Shown piece after piece: positions 40,031 through 49,171 of a DNA stretch of 64,000 nt. Numbering within the stretch: position 1 is the stretch's first letter; the number at the start of each line of letters is the position of its first letter. The notes beneath the pieces are model-generated. The model searched no databases. It was given only the letters and a program-made list of their open reading frames with translations, and was not told the DNA's origin. Made by a program: the position numbers and the translations under genes. This DNA comes from Lachnospiraceae bacterium UBA3804 (GTDB taxonomy: Bacteria > Bacillota > Clostridia > Lachnospirales > Lachnospiraceae). Where the stretch lies: assembly GCA_002368665.1 (NCBI GenBank), contig DFEK01000005.1, positions 243,037 through 307,036 on the forward strand. The letters run 5' to 3'.

Positions 40031-40567
40031 ATGGCCAAAGACGGGACTATGCGCGGCGGCGCAAGGGTCGGTTCCGGCAGGAAGTCCAAAGCCCTGACGG
40101 AAAAGATCGACAGCGGGCTTGCGGCAACGGTCATCGACCTTCCGGAGCCTGCGGAGATAAGCGGCGAGGATGTACCGCCGGTGAAGGACTTCTTAAAGGC
40201 TGCTCAGAAGAGCGGCATTGACCTTTGCGCGGAGGATGTGTTTAAGGCAACCTTCCTCTGGCTGAAGGAAAGAGGCTGTGACCGGCTGGTGAATACGCAG
40301 CTGATCGAACAGTACGCAATGATGGTATCCAGATGGGTACAGTGCGAAACCTGCATATCGGAATACGGATTTCTGGCGAAGCATCCGACCACAGGGGCGG
40401 CAATAACAAGTCCCTATGTGACGATGAGCCAGAATTATCTGAAGCAGGTGAACCAGTGCTGGTACCAGATCTATCAGATCGTGAAGGAAAACTGCTCTGT
40501 CGAGTACGGCGGGGCGAATCCGCATGATGACCTGATGGAAAGACTGTTATCAGCGCGGAAGAAATAG
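40031..40567 (+). CDS. Phage terminase small subunit, P27 family
   Basis: A 178-residue DNA-recognition subunit for packaging. RGGARVGSGRKSK at the N-terminus is the typical basic start of P27-type TerS. A helical core follows (IDLCAEDVFKATFLWLKERG, then QLIEQYAMMVSRWVQCE). It is placed directly after HNH, but separated from the large subunit by three inserted genes, which is uncommon. Confidence 0.88.
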   Translation: MAKDGTMRGGARVGSGRKSKALTEKIDSGLAATVIDLPEPAEISGEDVPPVKDFLKAAQKSGIDLCAEDVFKATFLWLKERGCDRLVNTQLIEQYAMMVSRWVQCETCISEYGFLAKHPTTGAAITSPYVTMSQNYLKQVNQCWYQIYQIVKENCSVEYGGANPHDDLMERLLSARKK

Positions 40568-40577
40568 GAGGGTTTTG

Positions 40578-41015
40578 ATGAAATATGTGAAGAAAAAGTT
40601 GTCAGAACTGAAGCCTTATGAGAACAATCCGAGGATAAATGATGAGGCGGTGGACGATGTTGCGGAGAGCATTAAGCAGTGTTCCTACATCGCACCGATC
40701 ATTATTGACGAGGATGGCGTGATCCTAGCAGGGCATACCAGATATAAAGCACTGAAGAAGCTGGGATATAAGGAATGCGAGGTTGTCATTGCTTCCGACC
40801 TGACAGAGGAACAGAAGAAAAAGTATCGTCTTTATGACAACAAGACGGCGGAGATGGCTTCCTGGGATCAGAAGAAGCTGAGCGCGGAACTGTGTGATGT
40901 GGATTTTCAGGGATATGATTTCGGACAGCCTGAGATGGCGCTTCCGGATGAAGCTGAAGAGGACGGTCCGAAGATGATGACCTGTCCGTGCTGCGGGGAG
41001 GTGTTCGAGGTATGA
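40578..41015 (+). CDS. ParB-like nuclease-domain protein 1
   Basis: A 145-residue protein with one ParB N-terminal domain (LKPYENNPRINDEAV; ILAGHTRYKALKKLG). Its C-terminal zinc knuckle is CPCCGEVFEV. Residues 1-100 are strongly similar to the next gene's product, so the two are tandem paralogues. It lacks the helix-turn-helix of partition ParB proteins. In phage genomes such domains occur beside DNA methyltransferases. Here two precede a C5 methyltransferase. The role may be DNA protection or nicking. Start ATG 40578 follows GGAGGG. Confidence 0.82.
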   Translation: MKYVKKKLSELKPYENNPRINDEAVDDVAESIKQCSYIAPIIIDEDGVILAGHTRYKALKKLGYKECEVVIASDLTEEQKKKYRLYDNKTAEMASWDQKKLSAELCDVDFQGYDFGQPEMALPDEAEEDGPKMMTCPCCGEVFEV

Positions 41016-41506
41016 AGCTGCAGAAGTTAAAGATGGCTGACATTGAGCCATATAAGAATAATCCTCGTAAGAACGATGATGCAGTGAATGCCGTTGCGGA
41101 AAGCATCCGCCAGTGCAGTTATATCACACCGATCATCGTGGATGAGGATCATGTGATCATCGCAGGCCACACCAGATACAAGGCGCTTGTCGCTCTGGGA
41201 ATGGATGATGTGGAATGTTTGGTCTGCGACGGGCTGACGGATGAACAGAAGAAAAAATACAGGTTCCTGGATAACAAGACCGGCGAAAAGGCAACATGGG
41301 ATCTGATGAAGTTGGAAGTCGAACTGGAAGGACTTAATCTGGAAGGGTTCGACTTTTTTGGTATGGCGGAAGACCTGCCGGTGGATGGTAACGGCAGCGG
41401 CGGTTCTGGGAAGGAACTGACCGGCACCACGGAAATAGATGCGGAGGTGTTTGGGGATGAAGAGTTCAAATACGAATGCCCGAACTGCGGTTTCCGGTTC
41501 AACTGA
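41012..41506 (+). CDS. ParB-like nuclease-domain protein 2
   Basis: A 164-residue tandem paralogue of the upstream product (IEPYKNNPRKNDDAV; IIAGHTRYKALVALG). It has a longer Gly/Ser-rich linker and a C-terminal zinc knuckle CPNCGFRFN. The start overlaps the first copy's stop (ATGA), and its 3' end overlaps the methyltransferase gene by 50 bases. The overlap chain argues that all three proteins work together on phage DNA. Confidence 0.82.
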   Translation: MKLQKLKMADIEPYKNNPRKNDDAVNAVAESIRQCSYITPIIVDEDHVIIAGHTRYKALVALGMDDVECLVCDGLTDEQKKKYRFLDNKTGEKATWDLMKLEVELEGLNLEGFDFFGMAEDLPVDGNGSGGSGKELTGTTEIDAEVFGDEEFKYECPNCGFRFN

Positions 41507-42548
41507 GTTTCCGTGGAAGTGGAACCTGTCCGATCTGGAAAAGAGACCAAAGCATGGTCATACCGTGTTTTCCTGCTTCTCCTGCGGCGGCGGTTCCTCA
41601 ATGGGATATAAGCTTGCGGGATTTGATGTTGTTGGGAACTGCGAGATCGATCCCGATATGATGAAAGTCTACAAGCAGAATAATCATCCGAAGCACAGCT
41701 TCCTTATGGATATCAGGGATTTCCTGAAGCTGCCGGATGAAAAGATACCGGAAGAGTTGTTTCATCTGGATGTGCTGGACGGTTCTCCGCCCTGCTCTGT
41801 GTTTTCGACGGCGGGAGTCAGGGAAGAAGGCTGGAATACAGAGAAGGTATTCCGGGAGGGACAGGCAAAGCAGAGGCTGGATGACCTGTTCCTTTATTTC
41901 ATAGCGATAGCGAAGCGGTTGCAGCCGAAGGTTGTGATCGCGGAGAACGTGAAGGGTATCATTATCGGAAACGCGAAGGGCTGGGTCAACCAGATCGTGA
42001 AGGGCTTTGATGATGCCGGATATACGGTGCAGATATTTCTGTTCAATGCCGCGAGGATGGGCGTGCCTCAGAAGAGAGAGCGCGTCTTTTTTATCGCGCA
42101 TCGGAAGGATCTGGATTATCTGAAGCTTTCCATGAACTTCAATTCAAAGCCGATTCCGTTTAAGGATGTCCGGGAGCCGTATGGAAAGGCGATGGATCCG
42201 AACAGTATGCAGGCAAAGCTTCTGAAATACAGGATTCCTTCTGACAGGTGCATTGCGGATATTAATGAGCGGGTAAGGAAGGTGAAAAACAACGGCTTTT
42301 CCACTCCGATCAACAGGGATGATGAGCCGATACAGACGATTGTTGCCGGCAGCAGCCTTTACCGGATGTGCGATGGCCTGCTTATGACGGATAAGGATAT
42401 TATCAGCTGCCAGACATTTCCGCAGGATTACGACTTTATGGACCAGAGCGTCCAGTATATCTGCGGCATGAGCGTTCCGCCGGTCATGATGGCGAAGATC
42501 TCCGAGCAGGTGTACAGGCAGTGGCTTAAAGGTGGTGATGCGGATTGA
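41457..42548 (+). CDS. Phage DNA (cytosine-5)-methyltransferase
   Basis: A 363-residue enzyme. Motif I is FSCFSCGGGSSMGY, motif IV is LDGSPPCSVFS with the catalytic Cys, motif VI is AENVKGI, motif VIII is PQKRERVFFIAHR, and the C-terminus has CQTFPQDYDF. It is a second C5 methyltransferase, different from the one at 20360, and orphan (no nuclease beside it). GGAGGTG lies 8 bases before ATG 41457. Its place between terminase subunits suggests protection of phage DNA against host restriction. Confidence 0.92.
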   Translation: MKSSNTNARTAVSGSTEFPWKWNLSDLEKRPKHGHTVFSCFSCGGGSSMGYKLAGFDVVGNCEIDPDMMKVYKQNNHPKHSFLMDIRDFLKLPDEKIPEELFHLDVLDGSPPCSVFSTAGVREEGWNTEKVFREGQAKQRLDDLFLYFIAIAKRLQPKVVIAENVKGIIIGNAKGWVNQIVKGFDDAGYTVQIFLFNAARMGVPQKRERVFFIAHRKDLDYLKLSMNFNSKPIPFKDVREPYGKAMDPNSMQAKLLKYRIPSDRCIADINERVRKVKNNGFSTPINRDDEPIQTIVAGSSLYRMCDGLLMTDKDIISCQTFPQDYDFMDQSVQYICGMSVPPVMMAKISEQVYRQWLKGGDAD

Positions 42549-42550
42549 AG

Positions 42551-44152
42551 ATGCGGAAACTTAAAAAATATAAGCCGACAAAGTTCAAGGCGAAAGATTC
42601 TGTCTATGACAAGGACGCGGCGGATTTTGCGGTGAATTTCATCCAGTGCCTTTGCCACACAAAAGGAACCTGGGCGGGAAAACCGTTTGAACTGATCGAC
42701 TGGCAGGAACAGATCATCCGGGATGTGTTCGGAACCATGAAGCCGAACGGATACCGGCAGTTCAACACGGCATATATCGAGATCCCGAAGAAACAAGGTA
42801 AGTCAGAACTGGCCGCGGCGGTTGCGCTTTTGCTTTGTTGTGGAGATGGAGAGGAAAGAGCCGAGGTTTATGGATGCGCGGCTGACCGACAGCAGGCTTC
42901 CATAGTTTTTGAGGTTGCAGCGGATATGGTCAGGATGTGTCCAGCTCTGAATAAGAGGGTGAAGATCCTGGCTTCCCAGAAGAGGATCATCTTCCAGCCG
43001 ACCAACAGCTTTTATCAGGTGCTTTCAGCAGAGGCTTATTCAAAGCATGGCTTCAATATCCACGGAGTTGTGTTTGACGAATTGCATACGCAGCCGAACA
43101 GGAAGCTTTTTGATGTAATGACGAAGGGTTCCGGCGATGCAAGAATGCAGCCGCTTTATTTCCTGATCACGACTGCCGGGACGGATACAAACAGTATCTG
43201 CTATGAAACGCATCAGAAGGCGAAGGATATTCTGGAAGGCCGCAAGATTGATCCGACATTTTATCCGGTGATCTATGGCGCGGATGAATCCGATGACTGG
43301 ACGGATCCGAAGGTCTGGAAGAAGGCGAACCCTTCACTTGATATCACGGTTGGTATCGACAAGGTAAAAGCGGCCTGTGAGTCAGCAAAGCAGAATCCGG
43401 GAGAGGAAAATTCATTCCGGCAGTTGAGGCTGAACCAGTGGGTGAAGCAGGCGGTCAGATGGATGCCGATGGAGAAATGGGATGCCTGCGCTTTTCCTGT
43501 GGATGTGGACGAATTGGAAGGGCGTGTCTGCTATGGCGGTCTGGACTTATCCAGTACGACTGACCTGACAGCGTTTGCCCTGGTATTTCCGCCTGTGGAT
43601 GAAGAGGATAAATACATTGTGCTTCCTTATTTCTGGGTTCCGGAGGAAACACTGGATCTGAGAGTGAAAAGGGATCATGTTCCGTATGATGTCTGGGAGC
43701 GGAAAGGTTTTCTGGAAACAACGGAAGGGAATGTGGTTCATTACGCATATATCGAGAAATTCATTGAGCGCCTGGGTGAGAGGTTCTACATCAGGGAGAT
43801 TGCTTATGACCGGTGGGGAGCAACGCAGTTATCGCAGGATCTGGAAGGAATGGGATTCACGGTGGTTCCTTTCGGCCAGGGTTTTGCTTCGATGTCCCCG
43901 CCGACCAAGGAATTGATGCGGCTGGTGCTGGAGCAGAAGATCGCACATGGCGGTCATCCGGTTCTGCGGTGGAACATGGATAACATTTATATCCGGACGG
44001 ATCCGGCAGGCAACATCAAGGCGGATAAGGCAAAGTCCACGGAGAAGATTGATGGTGCCATTGCGATGATCATGGCTCTGGACAGGGCGATCCGGTGCGG
44101 CAATGAGAAGGAAGAATCAGTTTATGACACAAGAGGTTTACTTGTTTTCTAA
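42551..44152 (+). CDS. Phage terminase large subunit
   Basis: A 533-residue packaging motor. The ATPase has Walker A IPKKQGKSELAAA (residues about 79-91) and Walker B GVVFDELHTQ. The RNase H-like nuclease begins at YGGLDLSSTTDLTAFALVF (about 323) with its first catalytic Asp, and continues through EIAYDRWGA. ATG 42551 is used; TTG 42545 is an alternative. It belongs to the HK97/TerL group that normally works with P27 TerS. Confidence 0.95.
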   Translation: MRKLKKYKPTKFKAKDSVYDKDAADFAVNFIQCLCHTKGTWAGKPFELIDWQEQIIRDVFGTMKPNGYRQFNTAYIEIPKKQGKSELAAAVALLLCCGDGEERAEVYGCAADRQQASIVFEVAADMVRMCPALNKRVKILASQKRIIFQPTNSFYQVLSAEAYSKHGFNIHGVVFDELHTQPNRKLFDVMTKGSGDARMQPLYFLITTAGTDTNSICYETHQKAKDILEGRKIDPTFYPVIYGADESDDWTDPKVWKKANPSLDITVGIDKVKAACESAKQNPGEENSFRQLRLNQWVKQAVRWMPMEKWDACAFPVDVDELEGRVCYGGLDLSSTTDLTAFALVFPPVDEEDKYIVLPYFWVPEETLDLRVKRDHVPYDVWERKGFLETTEGNVVHYAYIEKFIERLGERFYIREIAYDRWGATQLSQDLEGMGFTVVPFGQGFASMSPPTKELMRLVLEQKIAHGGHPVLRWNMDNIYIRTDPAGNIKADKAKSTEKIDGAIAMIMALDRAIRCGNEKEESVYDTRGLLVF

Positions 44153-44170
44153 CGAATGGAGGGCGTGGTT

Positions 44171-45517
44171 ATGGGAATACTGAGCGGTTTATTTCGGAGC
44201 AGGGATAAGCCTAAGGATAGGACGGCAGGAAGCAGCTACAGCTTCTTTCTTGGAGGTACTTCGAGTGGCAAGTATGTGACCGAGAGATCTGCGATGCAGA
44301 TGACGGCGGTGTACTGCTGCGTGAGGATCCTGTCGGAAGCGGTGGCGAGCCTGCCATTACAATTTTACAGATATACCGACGATGGCGGTAAAGAGAAAGC
44401 GGTGGAACATCCGCTTTATTTTTTGCTCCATGATGAGCCGAATCCGGAGATGACTTCCTTTATATTCCGTGAGACTCTGATGACACATTTGCTCCTGTGG
44501 GGCAATGCCTACAGTCAGATTATCCGCAACGGCAAGGGTGAAGTTGTGGCTCTGTATCCGCTGATGCCGGATCGGATGAAGGTGGATCGTGATGAGCACG
44601 GAAGGCTTTATTACGAATATACCGTCTATGATTCGGACGATGTGGACGGAAGGAAAGGTACCAACAAGGTTGGAAGGACGGTAAGGCTTCAGCCTCATGA
44701 TGTGCTGCATATTCCGGGACTTGGCTTTGACGGTCTGGTTGGCTACAGTCCGATCGCTATGGCCAAGAACGCTATTGGCCTTGCGATCGCTACGGAAGAA
44801 TACGGCAGCAAGTTCTTTGCGAATGGTGCGGCTCCTTCCGGTGTGCTGGAGCATCCGGGGACTATTAAGGATCCGAGCAAGGTGAGGGAAAGCTGGCAGG
44901 CGACCTTCGGAGGAAGCGGCAATGCGAATAAGATTGCAGTTTTGGAAGAGGGCATGAAGTACACGCCGATCAGTATCAGCCCTGAGCAGGCTCAGTTCCT
45001 GGAAACAAGGAAGTTCCAGATCGATGAGATCGCAAGGATCTTCCGTGTGCCGCCTCATATGATCGGTGACCTGGAGAAGTCCAGCTTCAACAACATTGAG
45101 CAGCAGTCGCTGGAATTTGTGAAGTACACGCTGGATCCCTGGGTAAGCCGTTGGGAGCAGGCAATGGTGAGAGCATTGCTGACTCCGGATGAGAAGAAGA
45201 AATTCTTCTTTAAGTTCAATGTGGACGGTTTGCTCCGTGGTGATTATCAGAGCAGGATGAACGGCTATGCGACAGCCAGACAGAACGGCTGGATGTCAGC
45301 AAACGATATCCGAGAATTGGAGAATCTGGATAGGATCCCGGAGGAAGACGGCGGTGATCTGTATTTGGTAAACGGAAATATGGTTCCGCTTGTATCGGCT
45401 GGTGCTGCATACAACTTGGAACATGAGAACGGGAAGGAGGAAAATCCTGATGAAGAAGTTTTGGAACTGGAAGAGCAGAAAGATCAGAGACCAGGCTTCA
45501 GGCGAAGAGGTGGCTGA
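44171..45517 (+). CDS. Phage portal protein, HK97 family
   Basis: A 448-residue subunit of the dodecameric DNA entry ring. SAMQMTAVYCCVRILSEAVA and FRVPPHMIGDLEKSSFNNIE are standard HK97 portal blocks, as is the C-terminal acidic tail. ATG 44171 follows GGAGGGCG. The gene overlaps the prohead protease gene by 68 bases, as is common for this head module. Confidence 0.95.
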   Translation: MGILSGLFRSRDKPKDRTAGSSYSFFLGGTSSGKYVTERSAMQMTAVYCCVRILSEAVASLPLQFYRYTDDGGKEKAVEHPLYFLLHDEPNPEMTSFIFRETLMTHLLLWGNAYSQIIRNGKGEVVALYPLMPDRMKVDRDEHGRLYYEYTVYDSDDVDGRKGTNKVGRTVRLQPHDVLHIPGLGFDGLVGYSPIAMAKNAIGLAIATEEYGSKFFANGAAPSGVLEHPGTIKDPSKVRESWQATFGGSGNANKIAVLEEGMKYTPISISPEQAQFLETRKFQIDEIARIFRVPPHMIGDLEKSSFNNIEQQSLEFVKYTLDPWVSRWEQAMVRALLTPDEKKKFFFKFNVDGLLRGDYQSRMNGYATARQNGWMSANDIRELENLDRIPEEDGGDLYLVNGNMVPLVSAGAAYNLEHENGKEENPDEEVLELEEQKDQRPGFRRRGG

Positions 45518-46235
45518 GAGGGTGCTTTTCCTTAACGGTATGATCGCTGAAGAGAGCTGGTTTGATGATGATATTACGCCGGAGCTCTTTCGAGAAGAGT
45601 TAAATGCCGGGAAAGGTAATGTTACAGTCTGGATCAACAGTCCGGGTGGGGATTGCGTGGCAGCGGCTCAGATCTATAACATGCTGATGGATTATAAGGG
45701 CGATGTGACTGTAAAAATCGATGGTCTTGCGGCATCTGCTGCAAGTGTGATCGCTATGGCAGGCACGAAGGTTCTTATGAGTCCGGTAAGTATGCTGATG
45801 ATCCATAATCCGGCAACTATCGCTTTTGGTGATAAGGGCGAGATGCAGAAGGCAATCCATATGCTTGCGGAGGTGAAGGAAAGCATCATGAATGCTTATG
45901 AGATAAAGACCGGTCTTAACAGGCAGAAGATTTCAAGCATGATGGATGCCGAGACCTGGATGAATGCACATAAGGCTGTGGAGCTTGGCTTTGCGGATGG
46001 CATTCTGGAAAGGGAAGAAGCTGTGGAAGATGTCGGGGCACCTGATGTTTCGGCGATGTATTCCAAAGCAGCGGTGACTAATTCACTCAGGGATAAGATT
46101 GTGGCGAAGTGTAAGATCAAGCCGCCTGAGGAAAGTTGCACCGGTGCAACTGAGGTAACTAAAGACAGTGTTGTTGATGGGCGTTCCGCTGATGAAGTCA
46201 GGGAGCGCTTAAATTTTATCAAGAGATTCATTTAA
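45450..46235 (+). CDS. ClpP-like prohead protease
   Basis: A 261-residue serine protease that trims capsid precursors. NSPGGDCVAAAQ forms the oxyanion region, the catalytic Ser lies in GLAASAASVIAMAG, His in LMIHNPATIA, and the Asp probably in the following helix. The start at 45450 follows GGAGG. It lies between portal and capsid genes. After the protease domain there is a charged tail of about 60 residues. Confidence 0.92.
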   Translation: MKKFWNWKSRKIRDQASGEEVAERVLFLNGMIAEESWFDDDITPELFREELNAGKGNVTVWINSPGGDCVAAAQIYNMLMDYKGDVTVKIDGLAASAASVIAMAGTKVLMSPVSMLMIHNPATIAFGDKGEMQKAIHMLAEVKESIMNAYEIKTGLNRQKISSMMDAETWMNAHKAVELGFADGILEREEAVEDVGAPDVSAMYSKAAVTNSLRDKIVAKCKIKPPEESCTGATEVTKDSVVDGRSADEVRERLNFIKRFI

Positions 46236-46249
46236 GGAGGATATGACCT

Positions 46250-47428
46250 ATGACTATCAATGAAATGATTCAGAAGAGAGCAAAGGTGTGGGAAACAGCA
46301 AAGAATTTTGTGGATACCCATGAGAATGAGAATGGGGTTCTTTCCGCTGAGGATAACGAAACCTATTCCAGAATGGAGAAGGAGATCGAGAATCTGACTG
46401 CCGCTATTGATCGCCAGCAGAGAGCCGAGGCAAGAGAGGCTGAGCTTAACAGACCTGTGAATACTCCTATTACCGAGAGACCTGCAAAGCAGGTGGAGGA
46501 AAAGACCGGTCGTGCTTCCAATGCGTATAAGGAAGACTTCGGGGCACATCTCCGTGGACAGAGACTTGTTCATAATGTGCTTTCCGAGGGCGTGCAGGCA
46601 GATGGCGGCTACCTTGTGCCGGAAGAGTTCGAGCGTCAGATCGTGATGGGGCTTGATGAGGCGAATGTGGTGAGAGGGCTTGCGAAGGTCATTACCACAA
46701 GTGCTGAGAGAAAGATCCCTGTTGCGGCGACACACTCTACCGCTGCATGGACTGCTGAGAACGGGGCTTACACTCCGAGTGATCCTTCCTTCGATCAGAA
46801 GACTATCGATGCTTATAAGCTTACTGATCTTGTGAAGGTGTCCATCGAGCTTCTTCAGGATTCCGCTTTCAATCTGGAAGAGTATATTGCAGCAGAGTTT
46901 GCAAGAGCTTTCGGTATTGCAGAGGAAGAGGCTTTCTGTGTGGGTACCGGTACCGGTCAGCCTACGGGTATCTTTACCGCAAAAGGCGGACAGGTGGGTG
47001 TTACTGCAGGGGCAACCAATGCGATCACTGCCGATGAGCTGATCAGCCTTGTATATGCACTGAAGAGTCCTTACCGTAGAAACGCAAAGTTCCTTATGAA
47101 CGATGCAACGATTGCGGCAATCCGTAAGCTTAAGGACGGCAACGGCGTATATCTCTGGCAGCCTTCGCTTCAGGCAGGTGAGCCTGACAAGCTGCTTGGA
47201 TATGAGCTTTACACCAGTCCTTATGTGCCTACGGTTGCGGCTGAGGCACTTACTGTTGCGTTCGGTGATTTTAAGAATTACTGGATCGCTGACCGTTCCG
47301 GAAGAACCGTACAGAGACTCAACGAGCTCTACAGCACCAACGGCCAGGTTGGCTTTGTGGCAACCGAGAGAGTTGACGGTAAGGTGATCCTTCCTGAGGG
47401 CATCCAGCTTCTTAAGATGAAGGCGTGA
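46250..47428 (+). CDS. Major capsid protein, HK97 fold
   Basis: A 392-residue shell subunit. The first 90 residues or so are the helical, charged delta domain (scaffold-like; EKEIENLTAAIDRQQRAEAR), expected to be removed by the neighbouring protease. The mature part starts near DGGYLVPEEF and contains LLQDSAFNLEEYIAAEFARA and GTGTGQPTGIF, typical of HK97 capsids. AAGGAGG precedes the ATG. Confidence 0.95.
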   Translation: MTINEMIQKRAKVWETAKNFVDTHENENGVLSAEDNETYSRMEKEIENLTAAIDRQQRAEAREAELNRPVNTPITERPAKQVEEKTGRASNAYKEDFGAHLRGQRLVHNVLSEGVQADGGYLVPEEFERQIVMGLDEANVVRGLAKVITTSAERKIPVAATHSTAAWTAENGAYTPSDPSFDQKTIDAYKLTDLVKVSIELLQDSAFNLEEYIAAEFARAFGIAEEEAFCVGTGTGQPTGIFTAKGGQVGVTAGATNAITADELISLVYALKSPYRRNAKFLMNDATIAAIRKLKDGNGVYLWQPSLQAGEPDKLLGYELYTSPYVPTVAAEALTVAFGDFKNYWIADRSGRTVQRLNELYSTNGQVGFVATERVDGKVILPEGIQLLKMKA

Positions 47429-47486
47429 GGATAAATGTTAGAGGGGGTCGCGAATTTGCGACTCCCTTGGATTTTGGAGGTGTGAG

Positions 47487-47741
47487 ATGAGCGAATATAA
47501 CGCAAAGAATTATACAGAGCAGGGCGGCGATGTGACTCATATCGGAGGAAAGCTGATCATTGAAGATGGCGGTTCCATTGAGGGCCTTCCTGCTGCTGAG
47601 AATCAGGCTGCCAGTGAAGCGAGTACTATTGCAGCTTTGAAGGAAGATTTCAATGGTCTTTTGGATAAGCTGAAGGCCGCCGGGCTTATGGCTGCAGATG
47701 CTGAATCTGATTCAAGTGAAGATGAACCCGGTGGGGAATAA
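47487..47741 (+). CDS. Head fibre-like protein
   Basis: An 84-residue protein. The N-terminal NYTEQGGDVTHIGGKLIIED resembles the short head-fibre proteins found after major capsid genes in Gram-positive siphoviruses. The C-terminus is acidic and helical (IAALKEDFNGLLDKLKAA). GGAGGTG precedes the ATG. It probably decorates the capsid. Confidence 0.75.
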   Translation: MSEYNAKNYTEQGGDVTHIGGKLIIEDGGSIEGLPAAENQAASEASTIAALKEDFNGLLDKLKAAGLMAADAESDSSEDEPGGE

Positions 47742-47793
47742 AAAATCTGGCGGTGGGAAGTTCCTGCCGCCTTTGTTACAGGAGAGTGATCGG

Positions 47794-48069
47794 ATGAAAG
47801 TGACTGTGGAAGAGATGAAGAATTATCTGCGGATCGACTTCGAGGATGATGATTCATTACTGGAAAACTTTATAGCAACGGCGAAGAAGCAGTGCATGGA
47901 TATCCTGAGAACGGATGATGAGGCTGATCTTGATGCGGCTCAGAACGGGAAGATTGCCGTGATGTTTACGGTAGCTTATCTGTATGAGCATCGGGAAGAG
48001 GCGGATCATCATGCGCTTGATCTGACTCTGAGGGCTCTGTTATTCGGGAGCCGGAAGGAGGGATTCTGA
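47794..48069 (+). CDS. Head-tail connector, gp6-like
   Basis: A 91-residue helical adaptor. TVEEMKNYLRIDFEDDDSLL and FTVAYLYEHREEAD are characteristic of the phage gp6/YqbG-like connectors that attach below the portal. ATG 47794 is chosen because GGAGAGTG lies upstream. It is followed directly by the next connector gene with one-base overlap. Confidence 0.88.
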   Translation: MKVTVEEMKNYLRIDFEDDDSLLENFIATAKKQCMDILRTDDEADLDAAQNGKIAVMFTVAYLYEHREEADHHALDLTLRALLFGSRKEGF

Positions 48070-48410
48070 TGATACCGGCACTACTCAATGAAAAGGTCGT
48101 ATTTCTGAAAAATACCGTGATAACAGATGCCGTCGGAAATCATACGAATGAGTGGGATGAGTATTATACCTGCTTTGCAACCATCGGCGGTGAAGGGCTG
48201 GCAAGCTCAAAGGAAGAAGAGGTTGCCGGTACTACTGTTGAGGATGTGGCGATGACGGTTACGGTGCGGTATTGCGCGAAAACGGCAGCTATTACTTCCA
48301 CTGGTTACAGGATTTTGTTCAAGGGTGAGTTCTATGACATCGTGAATGTTGATCATATGAACTTTAAGAAGAAGTCGCTGAAGTTCAGCTGTCGGAAAGT
48401 GAGGCGGTGA
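48069..48410 (+). CDS. Head-tail joining (head closure) protein
   Basis: A 113-residue strand-rich protein (EKVVFLKNTVITDAVGNHTN, then YRILFKGEFYDIVNVDHMNF) of the SPP1 gp16-type head-closure group. It sits in the invariant order connector, closure, gp10-like, tail completion. It probably plugs the filled head. Confidence 0.87.
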   Translation: MIPALLNEKVVFLKNTVITDAVGNHTNEWDEYYTCFATIGGEGLASSKEEEVAGTTVEDVAMTVTVRYCAKTAAITSTGYRILFKGEFYDIVNVDHMNFKKKSLKFSCRKVRR

Positions 48411-48412
48411 TC

Positions 48413-48793
48413 ATGAGTACGGACAGGGTAAGGGTAGACCAGATGGCACATGTCATCATGGAGGGCTTGCAGGAATACGCCGATCTGGCTACGGATGATC
48501 TGAAGGCCGCTGTGAAGAAGGCTGGAAATGAAGCGAAGAAGGATATCCAGGCAAATGCACCTGTAAAGACCGGAAAATATAAGGGAAGCTGGACGGTGAA
48601 GACCACAAAGGAAACATCAAATGCAATGGAGGTTGTGGTTCACAGTAAGAACCGGTATCAGTTGGCACATCTTTTGGAGTTCGGTCATGCAAAGCGGGGT
48701 GGTGGAAGGACAAGAGCCTTTCCACATATAGCACCGGCTGAGGCTAAGGCGGCGGAGTTTTTGGAGAAGGAAGTCGAGAGGGCACTGAAATGA
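48413..48793 (+). CDS. HK97 gp10 family tail protein
   Basis: A 126-residue protein. NAPVKTGKYKGSWTVKTT and LLEFGHAKRGGG are hallmark blocks of the HK97-gp10 family of tail-joining proteins. ATG 48413 (GTG 48407 is an alternative) lies just after the previous stop. The role is structural at the head-tail interface. Confidence 0.9.
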   Translation: MSTDRVRVDQMAHVIMEGLQEYADLATDDLKAAVKKAGNEAKKDIQANAPVKTGKYKGSWTVKTTKETSNAMEVVVHSKNRYQLAHLLEFGHAKRGGGRTRAFPHIAPAEAKAAEFLEKEVERALK

Positions 48794-48821
48794 TGGTGTC
48801 AGATTGGAGGGCAGCATCGAT

Positions 48822-49166
48822 ATGACAATAGAACAGATTGCAGCGATGCTGCAGGAGACGGGAATCCCTTTCGCATATGATCATTTTGCGGAAGGGGAAA
48901 GTCCGGAGCCGCCGTTTATCTGTTACCTGTTGCCGGGGAGCGATAATTTTGCAGCTGACGGTAAGGTGTATTTCAAGATAAATGAGGTGAGGATAGAGCT
49001 TTACATGGATAAGAAGGATGTGTCCGTGGAAAAGCAGGTGGAGAGTGCTCTGGATGACCGGGGCATTTTTTATAACAAGAGTGAGGTCTGGATTTCGGAA
49101 GAGAGATTGTATGAGGTCTTATATTCTTTCGATGTGCCGGACATTGAAGAAACGATGGAGGTATAA
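48822..49166 (+). CDS. Tail terminator/completion protein
   Basis: A 114-residue protein with alternating strands and helices (IPFAYDHFAEGESPEPPFIC, then EVRIELYMDKKDVSVEKQVE). The size, the position before the major tail protein and the motif PPFICYLLPG fit the tail terminator group. GGAGGG lies upstream of ATG 48822. Confidence 0.78.
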   Translation: MTIEQIAAMLQETGIPFAYDHFAEGESPEPPFICYLLPGSDNFAADGKVYFKINEVRIELYMDKKDVSVEKQVESALDDRGIFYNKSEVWISEERLYEVLYSFDVPDIEETMEV

Positions 49167-49171
49167 GAGCT

